Assembly: GCA_027021615.1 (NCBI GenBank)
Contig: JALUTY010000034.1
Span: 1 to 64,000, forward strand
Reading direction: 5' to 3'
Length of the DNA stretch: 64,000 nt
Origin: a bacterium
GTDB taxonomy: Bacteria > Desulfobacterota > Deferrisomatia > Deferrisomatales > Deferrisomataceae
The notes below the pieces were generated by a model. The model searched no databases and was not told where the DNA came from. It was given only the letters and a program-made list of their open reading frames with translations. Position numbers and translations under genes: made by a program. The stretch's first letter is position 1. Each line of letters begins with the position of its first letter. Shown here piece after piece: positions 25,709-33,996 of this stretch.

Positions 25709-25722
25709 TTGACCTAGGTCAA
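25709..25722 (+). promoter_or_regulatory. CRP/FNR-type operator (TTGACCTAGGTCAA) upstream of the octaheme cytochrome
   Basis: A perfect 14-bp palindrome, of the TTGAC-N4-GTCAA class used by CRP/FNR-family regulators. It resembles sites proposed for HcpR, a nitrosative-stress regulator of anaerobic deltaproteobacteria (from memory). A -10-like TACAGT at 25745-25750 would put the start near 25757 and the palindrome centre at about -41.5, the standard position for activation with RNA polymerase. Confidence 0.65.
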
Positions 25723-25744
25723 GGAACGCAACTTTCCCCGGTTT

Positions 25745-25750
25745 TACAGT
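25745..25750 (+). promoter_or_regulatory. Putative -10 element for the octaheme cytochrome gene
   Basis: TACAGT matches TATAAT in four of six positions. No good -35 is present at the right distance, as expected for a promoter that depends on the activator bound at 25709-25722. The leader to the ATG at 25812 would be about 55 bases. Confidence 0.4.
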
Positions 25751-25811
25751 GAGCGCCACTTGTGAAGCCTCGCACACAGCGGGGCGAACCCATCCCACGG
25801 GAGGAGGAACC

Positions 25812-27152
25812 ATGGGAACGAACGTCCGGAGGTGTTTACTGGGGCTCGTTGGTGTTTTCCTAGCGCTCGCGGGGATGGCGCGGGCGGCCGAGATCAGTGC
25901 CGAGACCAAGGAGTGTGTGGAGTGCCATAGAGAGCAGATGCCTGGTCTCGTGACCCAGTGGGAGACCAGCTCCCATTGGGGTGCCGGGGTGGGATGCTAC
26001 GAGTGCCACAAGGCCGACCCGGGCGAGCCGGACGCCATGGACCACAACGGGTGGACCGTGGCCATCATCGTCTCGCCCAAGGACTGCGGCCGATGTCACC
26101 CCAAGGAGGCGGCCGAGCAGGAGGCCAGCCACCACGCCCAAGCCGGAAACATCCTCAACTCCAAGGACGCCTTGCTGGGCCAGACTGTCGCTGGGGAGCC
26201 TGCCGTGGCGGTGGGATGCCGGCAGTGCCACGGCTCCATTGTCGAGACGAACGCGGACGGGACTCTGAGCGCGTCCACCTGGCCCAACACGGGCATCGGA
26301 CGGGTCAACCCCGACGGCTCCAAAGGCACCTGCAGCGCCTGCCACACCCGCCACCGGTTCAGCAAGGCCCAGGCCCGAAAGCCTGACGTGTGCGGCAAGT
26401 GTCACCTGGGCCCCGACCACCCCCAGAAGGAGGTGTACGAGGAGTCCAAGCACGGCATCCTGTTCCGCGCTTTCGAGGACGAGCTGAACATGGACAACCC
26501 CAAGTGGGTGGCGGGCGAGGACTACTTCGACGCCCCCACCTGTGCCACCTGCCACATGAGCGCCACCCCCAACCAGCCGGTGACCCACGACGTGGGGGCG
26601 CGGCTCAGCTGGAACCTGCGGGCCCCGGTCTCCACCCGAACCAAAGAGTGGGAGCAGAAGCTCGCCAACATGAAGGATGTGTGCACCGCCTGCCACGGCG
26701 CCCAGTTCGTGGACGGCTTCTACAAGCAGTTCGACGACTTCGTGGATCTGTACAACACCAAGTTCGCGGTCCCGGCCAAAGAGATCCGGTCGCTGCTGAT
26801 CCAGGAGGGCGTGATCAGCAAGGCCAACTTCGACGACCGGATCGACTGGATGTACTGGACCCTGTGGCACCATGCGGGCCGCAGGGGGCGCCACGGGGCC
26901 GCGATGTCCGGCCCGGACTACGCCTTCTGGAACGGGATCTACGATGTGGCCAAGATCTTCTACACGGAGTTCCTCCCCGAGGCGAAGCAGGCGTGTGAGA
27001 AGGCCGGGAAGCCCGAGCTCTACAAGCAGATCCTGTCCAAGTACATCGAGAACGACCCGCGCCACGACTGGTACGTGAAGGGGTTCGACCCGAAACGAGT
27101 GGAGGCGATCCGCAGGTACTATCAGGAGAGGTACAATCAAAAGGTCGAGTGA
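25812..27152 (+). CDS. Octaheme hydroxylamine oxidoreductase-family cytochrome c
   Basis: A 446-residue exported protein with a signal peptide (residues 1-25) and eight CxxCH heme motifs at about residues 35, 62, 92, 136, 174, 194, 244 and 291. Spacing and the C-terminal helices (TLWHHAGRRGRHGAAMSGPD, FWNGIYDVAKIFY) match the HAO/epsilon-Hao family. Family members oxidise hydroxylamine or, in anaerobes, reduce nitrite or hydroxylamine to ammonium. Which applies depends on a cross-linking tyrosine that I cannot assign by eye. No NapC/NrfH-like quinol partner is adjacent. A GGAGGA site precedes the ATG; regulation is discussed at 25709. Confidence 0.92.
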   Translation: MGTNVRRCLLGLVGVFLALAGMARAAEISAETKECVECHREQMPGLVTQWETSSHWGAGVGCYECHKADPGEPDAMDHNGWTVAIIVSPKDCGRCHPKEAAEQEASHHAQAGNILNSKDALLGQTVAGEPAVAVGCRQCHGSIVETNADGTLSASTWPNTGIGRVNPDGSKGTCSACHTRHRFSKAQARKPDVCGKCHLGPDHPQKEVYEESKHGILFRAFEDELNMDNPKWVAGEDYFDAPTCATCHMSATPNQPVTHDVGARLSWNLRAPVSTRTKEWEQKLANMKDVCTACHGAQFVDGFYKQFDDFVDLYNTKFAVPAKEIRSLLIQEGVISKANFDDRIDWMYWTLWHHAGRRGRHGAAMSGPDYAFWNGIYDVAKIFYTEFLPEAKQACEKAGKPELYKQILSKYIENDPRHDWYVKGFDPKRVEAIRRYYQERYNQKVE

Positions 27153-27153
27153 T

Positions 27154-27198
27154 CCCACAAGAAACGCGGGGCCTTTTGGGCCCCGCGTTTCTTGTGGG
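27154..27198. terminator. Strong terminator after the octaheme cytochrome
   Basis: Two 20-base arms pair perfectly around a 5-base TTTTG loop, beginning two bases after the stop codon. The stem runs from GGGGCC at its tip to AAGAAACG/CGTTTCTT at its base. It should stop transcripts from both sides, isolating the cytochrome gene from the small minus-strand genes beyond. Confidence 0.9.
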
Positions 27199-27209
27199 TC
27201 GCCTCGCCC

Positions 27210-27425
27210 TCAGGCCCGCCCTGCCCGGGCCGCCGGGAACACCTCCGGCGACGGGCCACGGTGGTGGACTCGGGACTCCCGGCAGGTGTCGCACTCCCCC
27301 CGGGCGGTGCTCGGTGCCGGCAGCAGGGGGCAGTCGTGGCTCGTGCACGTCCGGCACCTCCGGACCTCCCCGTTGTCACAGCCCCACAGGGCGTAGCAGC
27401 GGCAGCAGAGGAGGAGCTGGCTCAT
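27210..27425 (-). CDS. Small cysteine-rich protein, probably zinc-binding
   Basis: 71 residues with nine cysteines: CCRC near residue 7, Cys16, then CRTC (24-27), Cys32, and CDTC (46-49). The paired-Cys pattern looks like a zinc-ribbon or small metal-binding protein; no family is recognised. GGAAGGACAGGGA precedes the ATG. Its start overlaps the stop of the 54-residue membrane protein as ATGA, so both are probably translated as a pair. It converges on the terminator at 27154. Confidence 0.5.
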   Translation of the reverse strand: MSQLLLCCRCYALWGCDNGEVRRCRTCTSHDCPLLPAPSTARGECDTCRESRVHHRGPSPEVFPAARAGRA

Positions 27426-27586
27426 TCCCTGTCCTTCCCCGCTCCGCTGGGATCCGGGGCCCAGGCTCGAACGGCGGCCGCCCCCAGGAGGAGCATGAGC
27501 TGGCTGGCGCTCAACGCCAGCGGTCGTTCCCCCAGCACCCCCGCCATGCCCCCGAGCGCCCCCGCTCCCATGAGCATCCGAGTCAT
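27422..27586 (-). CDS. Very small membrane protein (54 residues)
   Basis: A 54-residue protein with a Gly/Ala/Met-rich N-terminal hydrophobic stretch (MLMGAGALGGMAGVL) and a second at about 27-40 (SASQLMLLLGAAAVRAW), ending in a charged tail. GGAGG lies seven bases before the ATG at 27586. Coupled translation with the Cys-rich gene and divergence from the SPFH gene are the only context. No family is recognised. Confidence 0.45.
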   Translation of the reverse strand: MTRMLMGAGALGGMAGVLGERPLALSASQLMLLLGAAAVRAWAPDPSGAGKDRE

Positions 27587-27902
27587 CGGAACCCTCCGTC
27601 TCCTCAATGATGGGCAAAGTGTTTCCGTGTCGACAGGTTCTGCATAGACCATGCCAGCCTCTGGAAGGAAAAAGTGGAACAGAACTCCCCTTTATCGGGA
27701 GATATGGGTAATTTTTTTCTATTGATCGGCTCCGCTCTTCCCACCCCTGGGCCATGGGGATCGGGCCGGGCGGAGCCCCGGTGGGCCGGTCCCGAAGCAA
27801 TTCTCGTTTTGCAATCGCGAGAAAATCTTCTATTCTTACTCGGACAATCTCCCTCCGGCCCGGGCTCATATCAATAAAACCTTTTTTGAAAGAGGATCTT
27901 GG
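27587..27902. promoter_or_regulatory. Divergent control region upstream of the SPFH gene
   Basis: 316 bases without a gene, more AT-rich than its surroundings. It holds two small inverted repeats: CTCCC/GGGAG at 27685-27701, followed by GGTAATTTTTTTC, and TTCTCG/CGAGAA at 27801-27823. The second is placed about 80-100 bases before the SPFH start and could be an operator. No clear sigma-32, CIRCE or sigma-54 element was seen. Confidence 0.35.
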
Positions 27903-28823
27903 ATGTCCACGGAACCCAGCGCAAAGTTCCTCCGACGGGCCTTCGTACGGACCGCGCTTCGCCGAACGATCGGGATCGGCCTGCTGATCGGCCTCGTCTA
28001 CGGCCTTGTGGCGTTGGTGTACGCGAGCCGCACCATCTACAAGGTCAAGCTCAACTACGCCGTCGTCCTCGAGAAGCTGGGAGGAGAGCGCCAGGCGATC
28101 ACCGAGGTGGGCTGGCACTTCCGGCTGCCGTACTTCACCCGCATCGAGCAGGAGGTTCCGCTGATGAACCAGCAGATGCACCTCGGGGGGCAAGCCGAGC
28201 CGATGCGGATCATCTCGAAGGAGAACGTGGCCCTGTGGACCTCGGGGGTCATGACCTACCGGATCCGCGATCTCCATCAGTGGGCCATCGAGAACCTCGA
28301 CGCCCATCAGCTGCTGCAGGCCGACTACGACGGCATCGTGAAGGACATCCTCCAGGCCCAGGAGGTTGATCGTCTCGTGAGCGACCGGGAGCGGGTCAAA
28401 GAGGAGATCTACCGCGCGTTGAAGAGCCGGCCGGTGAACGAGGGAGGCCCGACCCTGGAGGAGAAGTACGGCATCGAGGTGGTGAGCTTCGTACTCAAGG
28501 AGACCCGGTTCGGCGACAAGCTGGTGGCCGCGACCGAGGAGAAGAAGCGCCGCGAGCTGATCGCCGAGGCCGAGAACTATGCCGCCGACCAGGAGGCGAG
28601 TCGGATCCGGAAGCTCTACCGGGCTTACACCGAGAGCATCCGGGAGCTTCAGCGCACCGTGGGGCGGCCCGACGGGTCCACCGACGTGGCCTTGCTCAAC
28701 TTCCTGGCCCAGCAGAAATGGGCCACCGCGTACGAGAAGAACCCCGGGGGCCGGAGCACCGTGGTGATCCAAAACACGGAGGTCCCTCCCGCCCTGACCC
28801 TTCCCGGGGCCGAGGAGCCGTGA
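27903..28823 (+). CDS. SPFH/Band-7 membrane protein (HflC/prohibitin-like)
   Basis: 306 residues. A cytoplasmic basic N-terminus precedes one membrane helix at about 22-42 (TIGIGLLIGLVYGLVALVYA). A Band-7/SPFH domain follows at about 45-210: YAVVLEKLGGERQAITEVGW with HFRLPYFTRI, then a long helix (TEEKKRRELIAEAENYAADQ) as in HflC and prohibitins. Such proteins build ring-shaped membrane scaffolds around proteases such as FtsH. Here the next gene, one base after the stop, encodes an AAA+-Lon-type protease, so this protein probably anchors or controls it. An AAGAGGA-like site precedes the ATG. Confidence 0.88.
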   Translation: MSTEPSAKFLRRAFVRTALRRTIGIGLLIGLVYGLVALVYASRTIYKVKLNYAVVLEKLGGERQAITEVGWHFRLPYFTRIEQEVPLMNQQMHLGGQAEPMRIISKENVALWTSGVMTYRIRDLHQWAIENLDAHQLLQADYDGIVKDILQAQEVDRLVSDRERVKEEIYRALKSRPVNEGGPTLEEKYGIEVVSFVLKETRFGDKLVAATEEKKRRELIAEAENYAADQEASRIRKLYRAYTESIRELQRTVGRPDGSTDVALLNFLAQQKWATAYEKNPGGRSTVVIQNTEVPPALTLPGAEEP

Positions 28824-28824
28824 G

Positions 28825-31800
28825 ATGGCCCGCCGCCTGACCCGGCAGGTCCGTACGGTCCGGCTTCCCGAGGCCCGAATCCGGGAGATCGAGGAGCTCG
28901 TGGCCTCGTGGCCCCAGGAGACCAAGGCGTTCATGCGGGCCCGCCTCCACCAGTACAGGCCTCCCACCGGTCTGGTGAACGGAACCATCGAAGGGCTGCT
29001 CTCCTTGTTCTTCCCGCAGCCGCCCCGCACATTCCGCACCCTCAAGGACCCCGCTATCCTCACCGACTGGCAGCGCCGGTTCGAGCTGTCCGGCGAGACC
29101 AACCCGCGCCAGGCCTGGAGCCGGATCCTCGAGAAAGAGGTGAGTGCCAACGACTATGACTACCTGCTGTGGCTGCTAGACCGGGAGCTGTCGGACGTGT
29201 TCGTGCCGGAGCCGGTGCACCGGCTGTTCGAGAAGATCTACCGGGCCTTCATCCGCAAGGAGTACATGAACGACCCCGAGGTGCCCAAGGCCCCCGTCGT
29301 GCTGGTCGTGGGCCCCAGCGGCAGCGGCAAGTCCGCCACCGTGACCCAGGCCATTGAGGAGGTCATCTTTCGCAACGAGGTGCGGCCCGAGGTGGACCTG
29401 AAGCTCAAAAAGGAGGAGCGGCTCCGGGACGAGCCGTTCTGGAGGACCCTGGAGGCGGTGGACCCCACCCTGGCGCTCGAGATCGCCCGCAGGCGCAAGC
29501 TTCGGCTCTACCGCACCCTGGCCCGGACACCGGTGGTTCGGCGGGTGTTTCAAAAACGGATCGGCCGGCACCTGGCCGAGCTGGAGGAGCAGGGGGTGTG
29601 GGTGGACTACAGCGTGATCACGCCCAACGACTACCAGACCGCCCTGGCGGGGGAGCCCGGCAACTTCTTCCGCAAGGCTATGGGCGATCCCCGGCGCACC
29701 TCGATTCGCCACGTGGAGGAGGCCCACGCGGCCTTCGGTCGGGCCGACGGCCGGGGATCGGCCGTGGAGAGCCAGCAGCAGACCCTGATCGACACGGCCA
29801 ACATCGTGTTGGACGAGATCATCCAGGGCCGGCGGGACTGCCTTCTCGTGGCCACCACCGACCAGCCCGAAAGGATCGACGCGGCCATCTACCGGCGGTT
29901 CGTGGAGAAGGGCCGGATCGTCGACGTGTCCGAGTTCTGGAAGGACCTGGAGAACCTCCGGGAGGTGGTTCGGCTGGAGCTTCGGAGAAACGACATCCGG
30001 GTGGGCCCGGCCCGGAGCGCTGCCGACGACCGGGATCTCACCGCTTCGGACCTGGCCGCGGCGGTCGACCGATTGGGGCCTCTGTTCTCGGAGCGGGCGT
30101 TGAAGCTCACCCCGGCGTACGTGCGAAAACTGGTTCACTCGGTGATCGAGATCAAGGGGGACTTTCGGCCCAGGTACCTGGACGACGCCATGCTGATGCG
30201 CACCGCGTTCGAGGCCGTGGCCCGCAACGCTTACGGCGACCTGTACAAGCGGGTCGTCGACCGCATGGACCGTGGGGTCGGCTGGGACGAGTACGTGGGT
30301 GAGATCAAGAACCTGTTCTCCGAGATGGCCAACAACTGTCTGTACTACGGGGCGGCCGAGGAGAAAGGGGTGGTGCTTAGCGGCCCCCCCGGCAGCGGCA
30401 AGACCTTTTTGGTGCGGGCGTGGCTCAGCGAGAACCGCGACGTGCACGACATCTCGGTACGCCCCACCGACCTGATGGACCCCTCCAACCCCATCGACGG
30501 CACCGTACAGAACCTCGAGCGGGTGTACGACATCGCCAAGATGATCGCCCCCACGGTGGTGTTCTTCGACGAGGCCGACGCCGTGGCCCCCCGCCGCAGC
30601 TCCTCGGGCGGCAGCCCCCAGGACAAGGTGACCAACAAGTTTCTGAACATCATCGACGGCGAGGTGCCCCTGAACCGCGTGTTCACCGTGCTCACCACGA
30701 ACCGGCTCGACATCCTGGACCCGGCCCTGGTCCGGTCCAAACGCCTCAAGGCCCTGGAGATCAGCGGCCACCTGCGCAAGGCCGACATCGTCGGGATCCT
30801 CGAGCGCAGGCTCGACGGGGTTCCTTTGGCGCCGGGCATCGACACCGCCGCGATCTTTGAGGCCGCCTCCCAGGTCTCCCAGACCCCGGCCGACTTCGCG
30901 GCGTTCGTGGAGAAGGCCGCCGGTCTGCGCAAGACCGAGTACGAGGTGATCCTCCGGCTCCGGGCCCTGGTGGAGGCGCCCGACGAGGCCAAGGAGAACT
31001 TCGTCAAGTTCAACCTGAAGACCCTGGCAGGCATCCTCGAGGCGCTGGACGCGCCCCAGACCCTGCGCTCCGACATCAAGGCCCGGCCCCTGGAGTTCCT
31101 CCACCATTACTATGAGCTCCTCCGGCTGGTGGATCCGGTGGACCGACCGGAGGACTACCCTCTGACCCGAGCCCACCTCCAGGCTGCCCGCCAGGAGCTC
31201 GGCCGCAGCCCCACGAAGAAGGGGAAGGTCCAGCTCGACGAGTTCCTCGGGGCAGAGCTGAGCCAGGAGCCCCAGGTGGGGTTCATTATCGGCGTGGGTG
31301 CGAACGACGTGACCGGTATGCTCCTGCCCATCGCCACGAGCCTCATGTACAACTTTGCCACCGAGAAGGTCCTGGTGACGGGGGCTGTGTCCAGCTCGGC
31401 CCCCAACGCGGCCGAGCTGGACATGGCCGTGCAGATGACCCAGCAGTCGGCCAAGGAGGCGTTCACCCTGGTGGAGAACTACCTCCAGAGCCTCACCCCC
31501 AAGATCAACGTGCCCCGAGTGCTGGGGGAGTTCCTCGACCGCTACACGGTCCACCACCAGCTCCTGTCCGCGTCCTACACGGTGGGCGGACCGTCGGCCG
31601 GATACGCCCTGGCCCTGAACACCCTCTCGGCCCTGCTGCACCTGCCGGTGGCCAATGACTTCGGGATCACGGGCGCGCCTTGGACCAAGGGGGTCAAGCG
31701 CGGCGAGGTGGGAAGCTCCGTGATCATCGGCGGCCACAAGAAAAAAGCTGAGAAGGTGCTTCAATATTTAAGACGCATGTATATGCCCCTCCAGAACTAC

Positions 31801-32220
31801 AGAGATCTCGACATCGACTATTTGATGGCCTACTGGGAGCAGGGCAAGGACATCCTGGGGGTCACCCACTTCGGAGACCTGGTGCCCGAGGTCCTGTGGC
31901 TGGGGGACGACTACCACGAGACCCTGGAACGCCTGATTCACCTGCGGGTCGCGTACAAGATCCGTAAGTACCGGGGCGAACGCCCCCCTGCTGACATGAA
32001 GCAGCAGATCCTCGAGGCCAAGGCCGAGCTGAGGGCTGCGGCCGAGGACGAGCTGGTCCGCCGGATCGACGCGATCCGTGCCTACCTCCAGACCCCGGAT
32101 CGGGATCCCCACCTGTCGCTGGAGGAGATTTTCCGCCATCACCAGAGCCGGCGCCTCTGGGGGCTCGTGGGGTTCCGCAGCCGGTGGCGACGGCCGAGCG
32201 GGGTGGGCACGGAGCCGTGA
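28825..32220 (+). CDS. Large double-AAA+ ATPase with C-terminal Lon-type (S16) protease domain
   Basis: 1131 residues, no signal peptide. A helical N-terminal region (1-150) leads to AAA module 1: Walker A GPSGSGKS at 163-170, Walker B degenerate near 296 (RHVEEAH), sensor-like LLVATTDQ at 340. AAA module 2 has GPPGSGKT at 520-527, VVFFDEADAV at 578-587 and VLTTNR at 622-627. A Lon-type protease domain follows (about 805-985). Its catalytic Ser924 lies in GGPSAGYALAL and the probable Lys972 in IIGGHKKKAEKV, 48 residues apart against 43 in E. coli Lon. A charged helical tail ends it. It is not LonA (no LAN domain), LonB (no membrane insert) or single-AAA BrxL. It is coupled to the SPFH gene. 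Confidence 0.88.
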   Translation: MARRLTRQVRTVRLPEARIREIEELVASWPQETKAFMRARLHQYRPPTGLVNGTIEGLLSLFFPQPPRTFRTLKDPAILTDWQRRFELSGETNPRQAWSRILEKEVSANDYDYLLWLLDRELSDVFVPEPVHRLFEKIYRAFIRKEYMNDPEVPKAPVVLVVGPSGSGKSATVTQAIEEVIFRNEVRPEVDLKLKKEERLRDEPFWRTLEAVDPTLALEIARRRKLRLYRTLARTPVVRRVFQKRIGRHLAELEEQGVWVDYSVITPNDYQTALAGEPGNFFRKAMGDPRRTSIRHVEEAHAAFGRADGRGSAVESQQQTLIDTANIVLDEIIQGRRDCLLVATTDQPERIDAAIYRRFVEKGRIVDVSEFWKDLENLREVVRLELRRNDIRVGPARSAADDRDLTASDLAAAVDRLGPLFSERALKLTPAYVRKLVHSVIEIKGDFRPRYLDDAMLMRTAFEAVARNAYGDLYKRVVDRMDRGVGWDEYVGEIKNLFSEMANNCLYYGAAEEKGVVLSGPPGSGKTFLVRAWLSENRDVHDISVRPTDLMDPSNPIDGTVQNLERVYDIAKMIAPTVVFFDEADAVAPRRSSSGGSPQDKVTNKFLNIIDGEVPLNRVFTVLTTNRLDILDPALVRSKRLKALEISGHLRKADIVGILERRLDGVPLAPGIDTAAIFEAASQVSQTPADFAAFVEKAAGLRKTEYEVILRLRALVEAPDEAKENFVKFNLKTLAGILEALDAPQTLRSDIKARPLEFLHHYYELLRLVDPVDRPEDYPLTRAHLQAARQELGRSPTKKGKVQLDEFLGAELSQEPQVGFIIGVGANDVTGMLLPIATSLMYNFATEKVLVTGAVSSSAPNAAELDMAVQMTQQSAKEAFTLVENYLQSLTPKINVPRVLGEFLDRYTVHHQLLSASYTVGGPSAGYALALNTLSALLHLPVANDFGITGAPWTKGVKRGEVGSSVIIGGHKKKAEKVLQYLRRMYMPLQNYRDLDIDYLMAYWEQGKDILGVTHFGDLVPEVLWLGDDYHETLERLIHLRVAYKIRKYRGERPPADMKQQILEAKAELRAAAEDELVRRIDAIRAYLQTPDRDPHLSLEEIFRHHQSRRLWGLVGFRSRWRRPSGVGTEP

Positions 32221-32326
32221 TCCCGCTATTCTGTCGCGAACCAGGCCAGACCCTATGCCCCAACAACGATGAATGACCAAACGCCGGGTGCGCCCACTCG
32301 GCCCTCGGGTGGATAGGAGGTCGTCC

Positions 32327-33940
32327 ATGCCGTTTCAAGCCGCCAACTTCGCCCCCCTGACCCCCCTGGACTTCCTCAACCGCAGCCGCATCGTGTTCCG
32401 GAACCGGCCGGCCGTGGTGTACGGGGAGGACACCTGGACCTACGGGGAGTTCGCGGACCGGTCCCAGGCCCTGGCCGGGGCCCTCCGCCACGCCGGCCTG
32501 GAACCGGGGGACCGCGTGGCGGCGCTGCTGCCCAACGTACCGGCCATGCTCGAGGCCCACTTCGGGGTCCCCCTGACCGGCGCCCTGCTTGTGGCCATCA
32601 ACACCCGTCTCTCCCCGGGCGAGGTCTCGTACATCCTCGAGCACTCCGGCGCCAAGGTGCTCCTGGTGGACACGGAGCTCGCGGCCGGTGTGAGGACGGC
32701 CGTGGAGTCGTTTCGGGGCCTGGTGGTGCACCTGTCCGATCCTGCGGCCGAGGGGGAGACCTGGCAGCCCCCCGGCCCCGGCTACGAAGAGTTCCTGGCC
32801 GAAGGCTCAGGTACCGAGGTGAGCTTCCGGCTCGAGGACGAGGCCACCCCCATCTCCATCAACTACACCTCGGGCACCACGGGCAACCCCAAGGGCGTCG
32901 TGTACTCCCACCGCGGGGCAGCCCTGAACGCCCTGGGCGAGATCATCGAGACCGGGCTTTCCACGGCCAGCGTGTACCTGTGGACCCTGCCCATGTTCCA
33001 CTGCAACGGCTGGTGCTTCCCCTGGGCGGTCACAGCGGTGGGGGCGACCCACGTGTGCTTTCGGCGCTTCGACCCGGCGGAGGCATACCGTCTGATCGAC
33101 CGCTGGGGGGTCACCCACCTGTGCGGGGCGCCCACCGTCCTGCGCATGCTCCTGGCCGCCCGGCCCTCCCCCACTTACCGGTTCGCCCGGCCCGTTCATA
33201 TCGTCACGGCCGCGGCGCCGCCGAGCCCCACCCTGATCGCCCAGGTGGAGGAGATGGGAGCCCGGCTCACCCACGTGTACGGCCTGACCGAGGTGTACGG
33301 CCCCCACACGGTGTGCGCCTGGCATCCGGAGTGGGACGCCCTGCCCCTGGAGGAGCGGGCCCGGCTCAAGGCCCGCCAGGGGGTGGCGTACACCCACGCG
33401 GCGTTCCTACGGGTGGTGGACGAGAACCTGCAAGACGTTCCCGCAGACGGCCAGGCCCTGGGGGAGGTGGTCATGCGCGGCAACAACGTGATGCTCGGGT
33501 ACTACCGCCAGCCCGAGGCCACGGCCGAGGCGTTTCGGGGCGGGTGGTTCCACAGCGGTGACCTGGCCGTGGTGCACCCCGACGGCTACATCGAGCTCAA
33601 GGACCGCAAGAAGGACATCATCATCTCGGGCGGGGAGAACATCTCCACCATCGAGGTAGAGAACACCCTGTACAAACACCCGGCGGTGGCCGAGTGTGCG
33701 GTGATCGGCGTGCCCGACGAGAGGTGGGGTGAGGTGCCCAAGGCGTTCGTGACCCTGAAGCCCGGAGCCACGGCCACGGCCGAGGAGCTGCGGACCTTCT
33801 GTCGGGAGCGGCTGGCCCACTTCAAGTGCCCGAAGCACTTCGAGTTCTGCGAGCTGCCCAAGACCAGCACCGGCAAGATCCGCAAGAACGTGTTGCGCCA
33901 GCAGGAGTGGTCCGGGGCCGAGCATCGCATCCGAGGCTGA
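32327..33940 (+). CDS. AMP-forming acyl-CoA synthetase
   Basis: A 537-residue ANL-family ligase. Motifs are the P-loop-like YTSGTTGNPKGVVYSH, YGLTEVYGP (A5), HSGDLAVVHPDGYIELKDRK (A7-A8), SGGENISTIEVEN and the catalytic lysine region TSTGKIRKNVLR. It activates a carboxylic acid as acyl-AMP and then acyl-CoA. The sequence style (FAPLTPLDFLNRS start, MFHCNGWCFPW) matches the medium-chain/propionate-type clade often annotated as FadD3- or AMP-binding-like; the substrate is not readable. GGAGG lies six bases before the ATG at 32327. It lies 106 bases after the Lon gene, so co-transcription is possible. Confidence 0.92.
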   Translation: MPFQAANFAPLTPLDFLNRSRIVFRNRPAVVYGEDTWTYGEFADRSQALAGALRHAGLEPGDRVAALLPNVPAMLEAHFGVPLTGALLVAINTRLSPGEVSYILEHSGAKVLLVDTELAAGVRTAVESFRGLVVHLSDPAAEGETWQPPGPGYEEFLAEGSGTEVSFRLEDEATPISINYTSGTTGNPKGVVYSHRGAALNALGEIIETGLSTASVYLWTLPMFHCNGWCFPWAVTAVGATHVCFRRFDPAEAYRLIDRWGVTHLCGAPTVLRMLLAARPSPTYRFARPVHIVTAAAPPSPTLIAQVEEMGARLTHVYGLTEVYGPHTVCAWHPEWDALPLEERARLKARQGVAYTHAAFLRVVDENLQDVPADGQALGEVVMRGNNVMLGYYRQPEATAEAFRGGWFHSGDLAVVHPDGYIELKDRKKDIIISGGENISTIEVENTLYKHPAVAECAVIGVPDERWGEVPKAFVTLKPGATATAEELRTFCRERLAHFKCPKHFEFCELPKTSTGKIRKNVLRQQEWSGAEHRIRG

Positions 33941-33996
33941 TCCGGTTTCAGCACGATTGGATTCGTAAGGGTCTGCTCTGCCATGTCGGTCCTCTC

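Noticed and set aside
32221-32326. A separate terminator or promoter between the Lon-type gene and the acyl-CoA synthetase
   Set aside because: No hairpin with a T run and no convincing -35/-10 pair was recognised, so co-transcription was left open.
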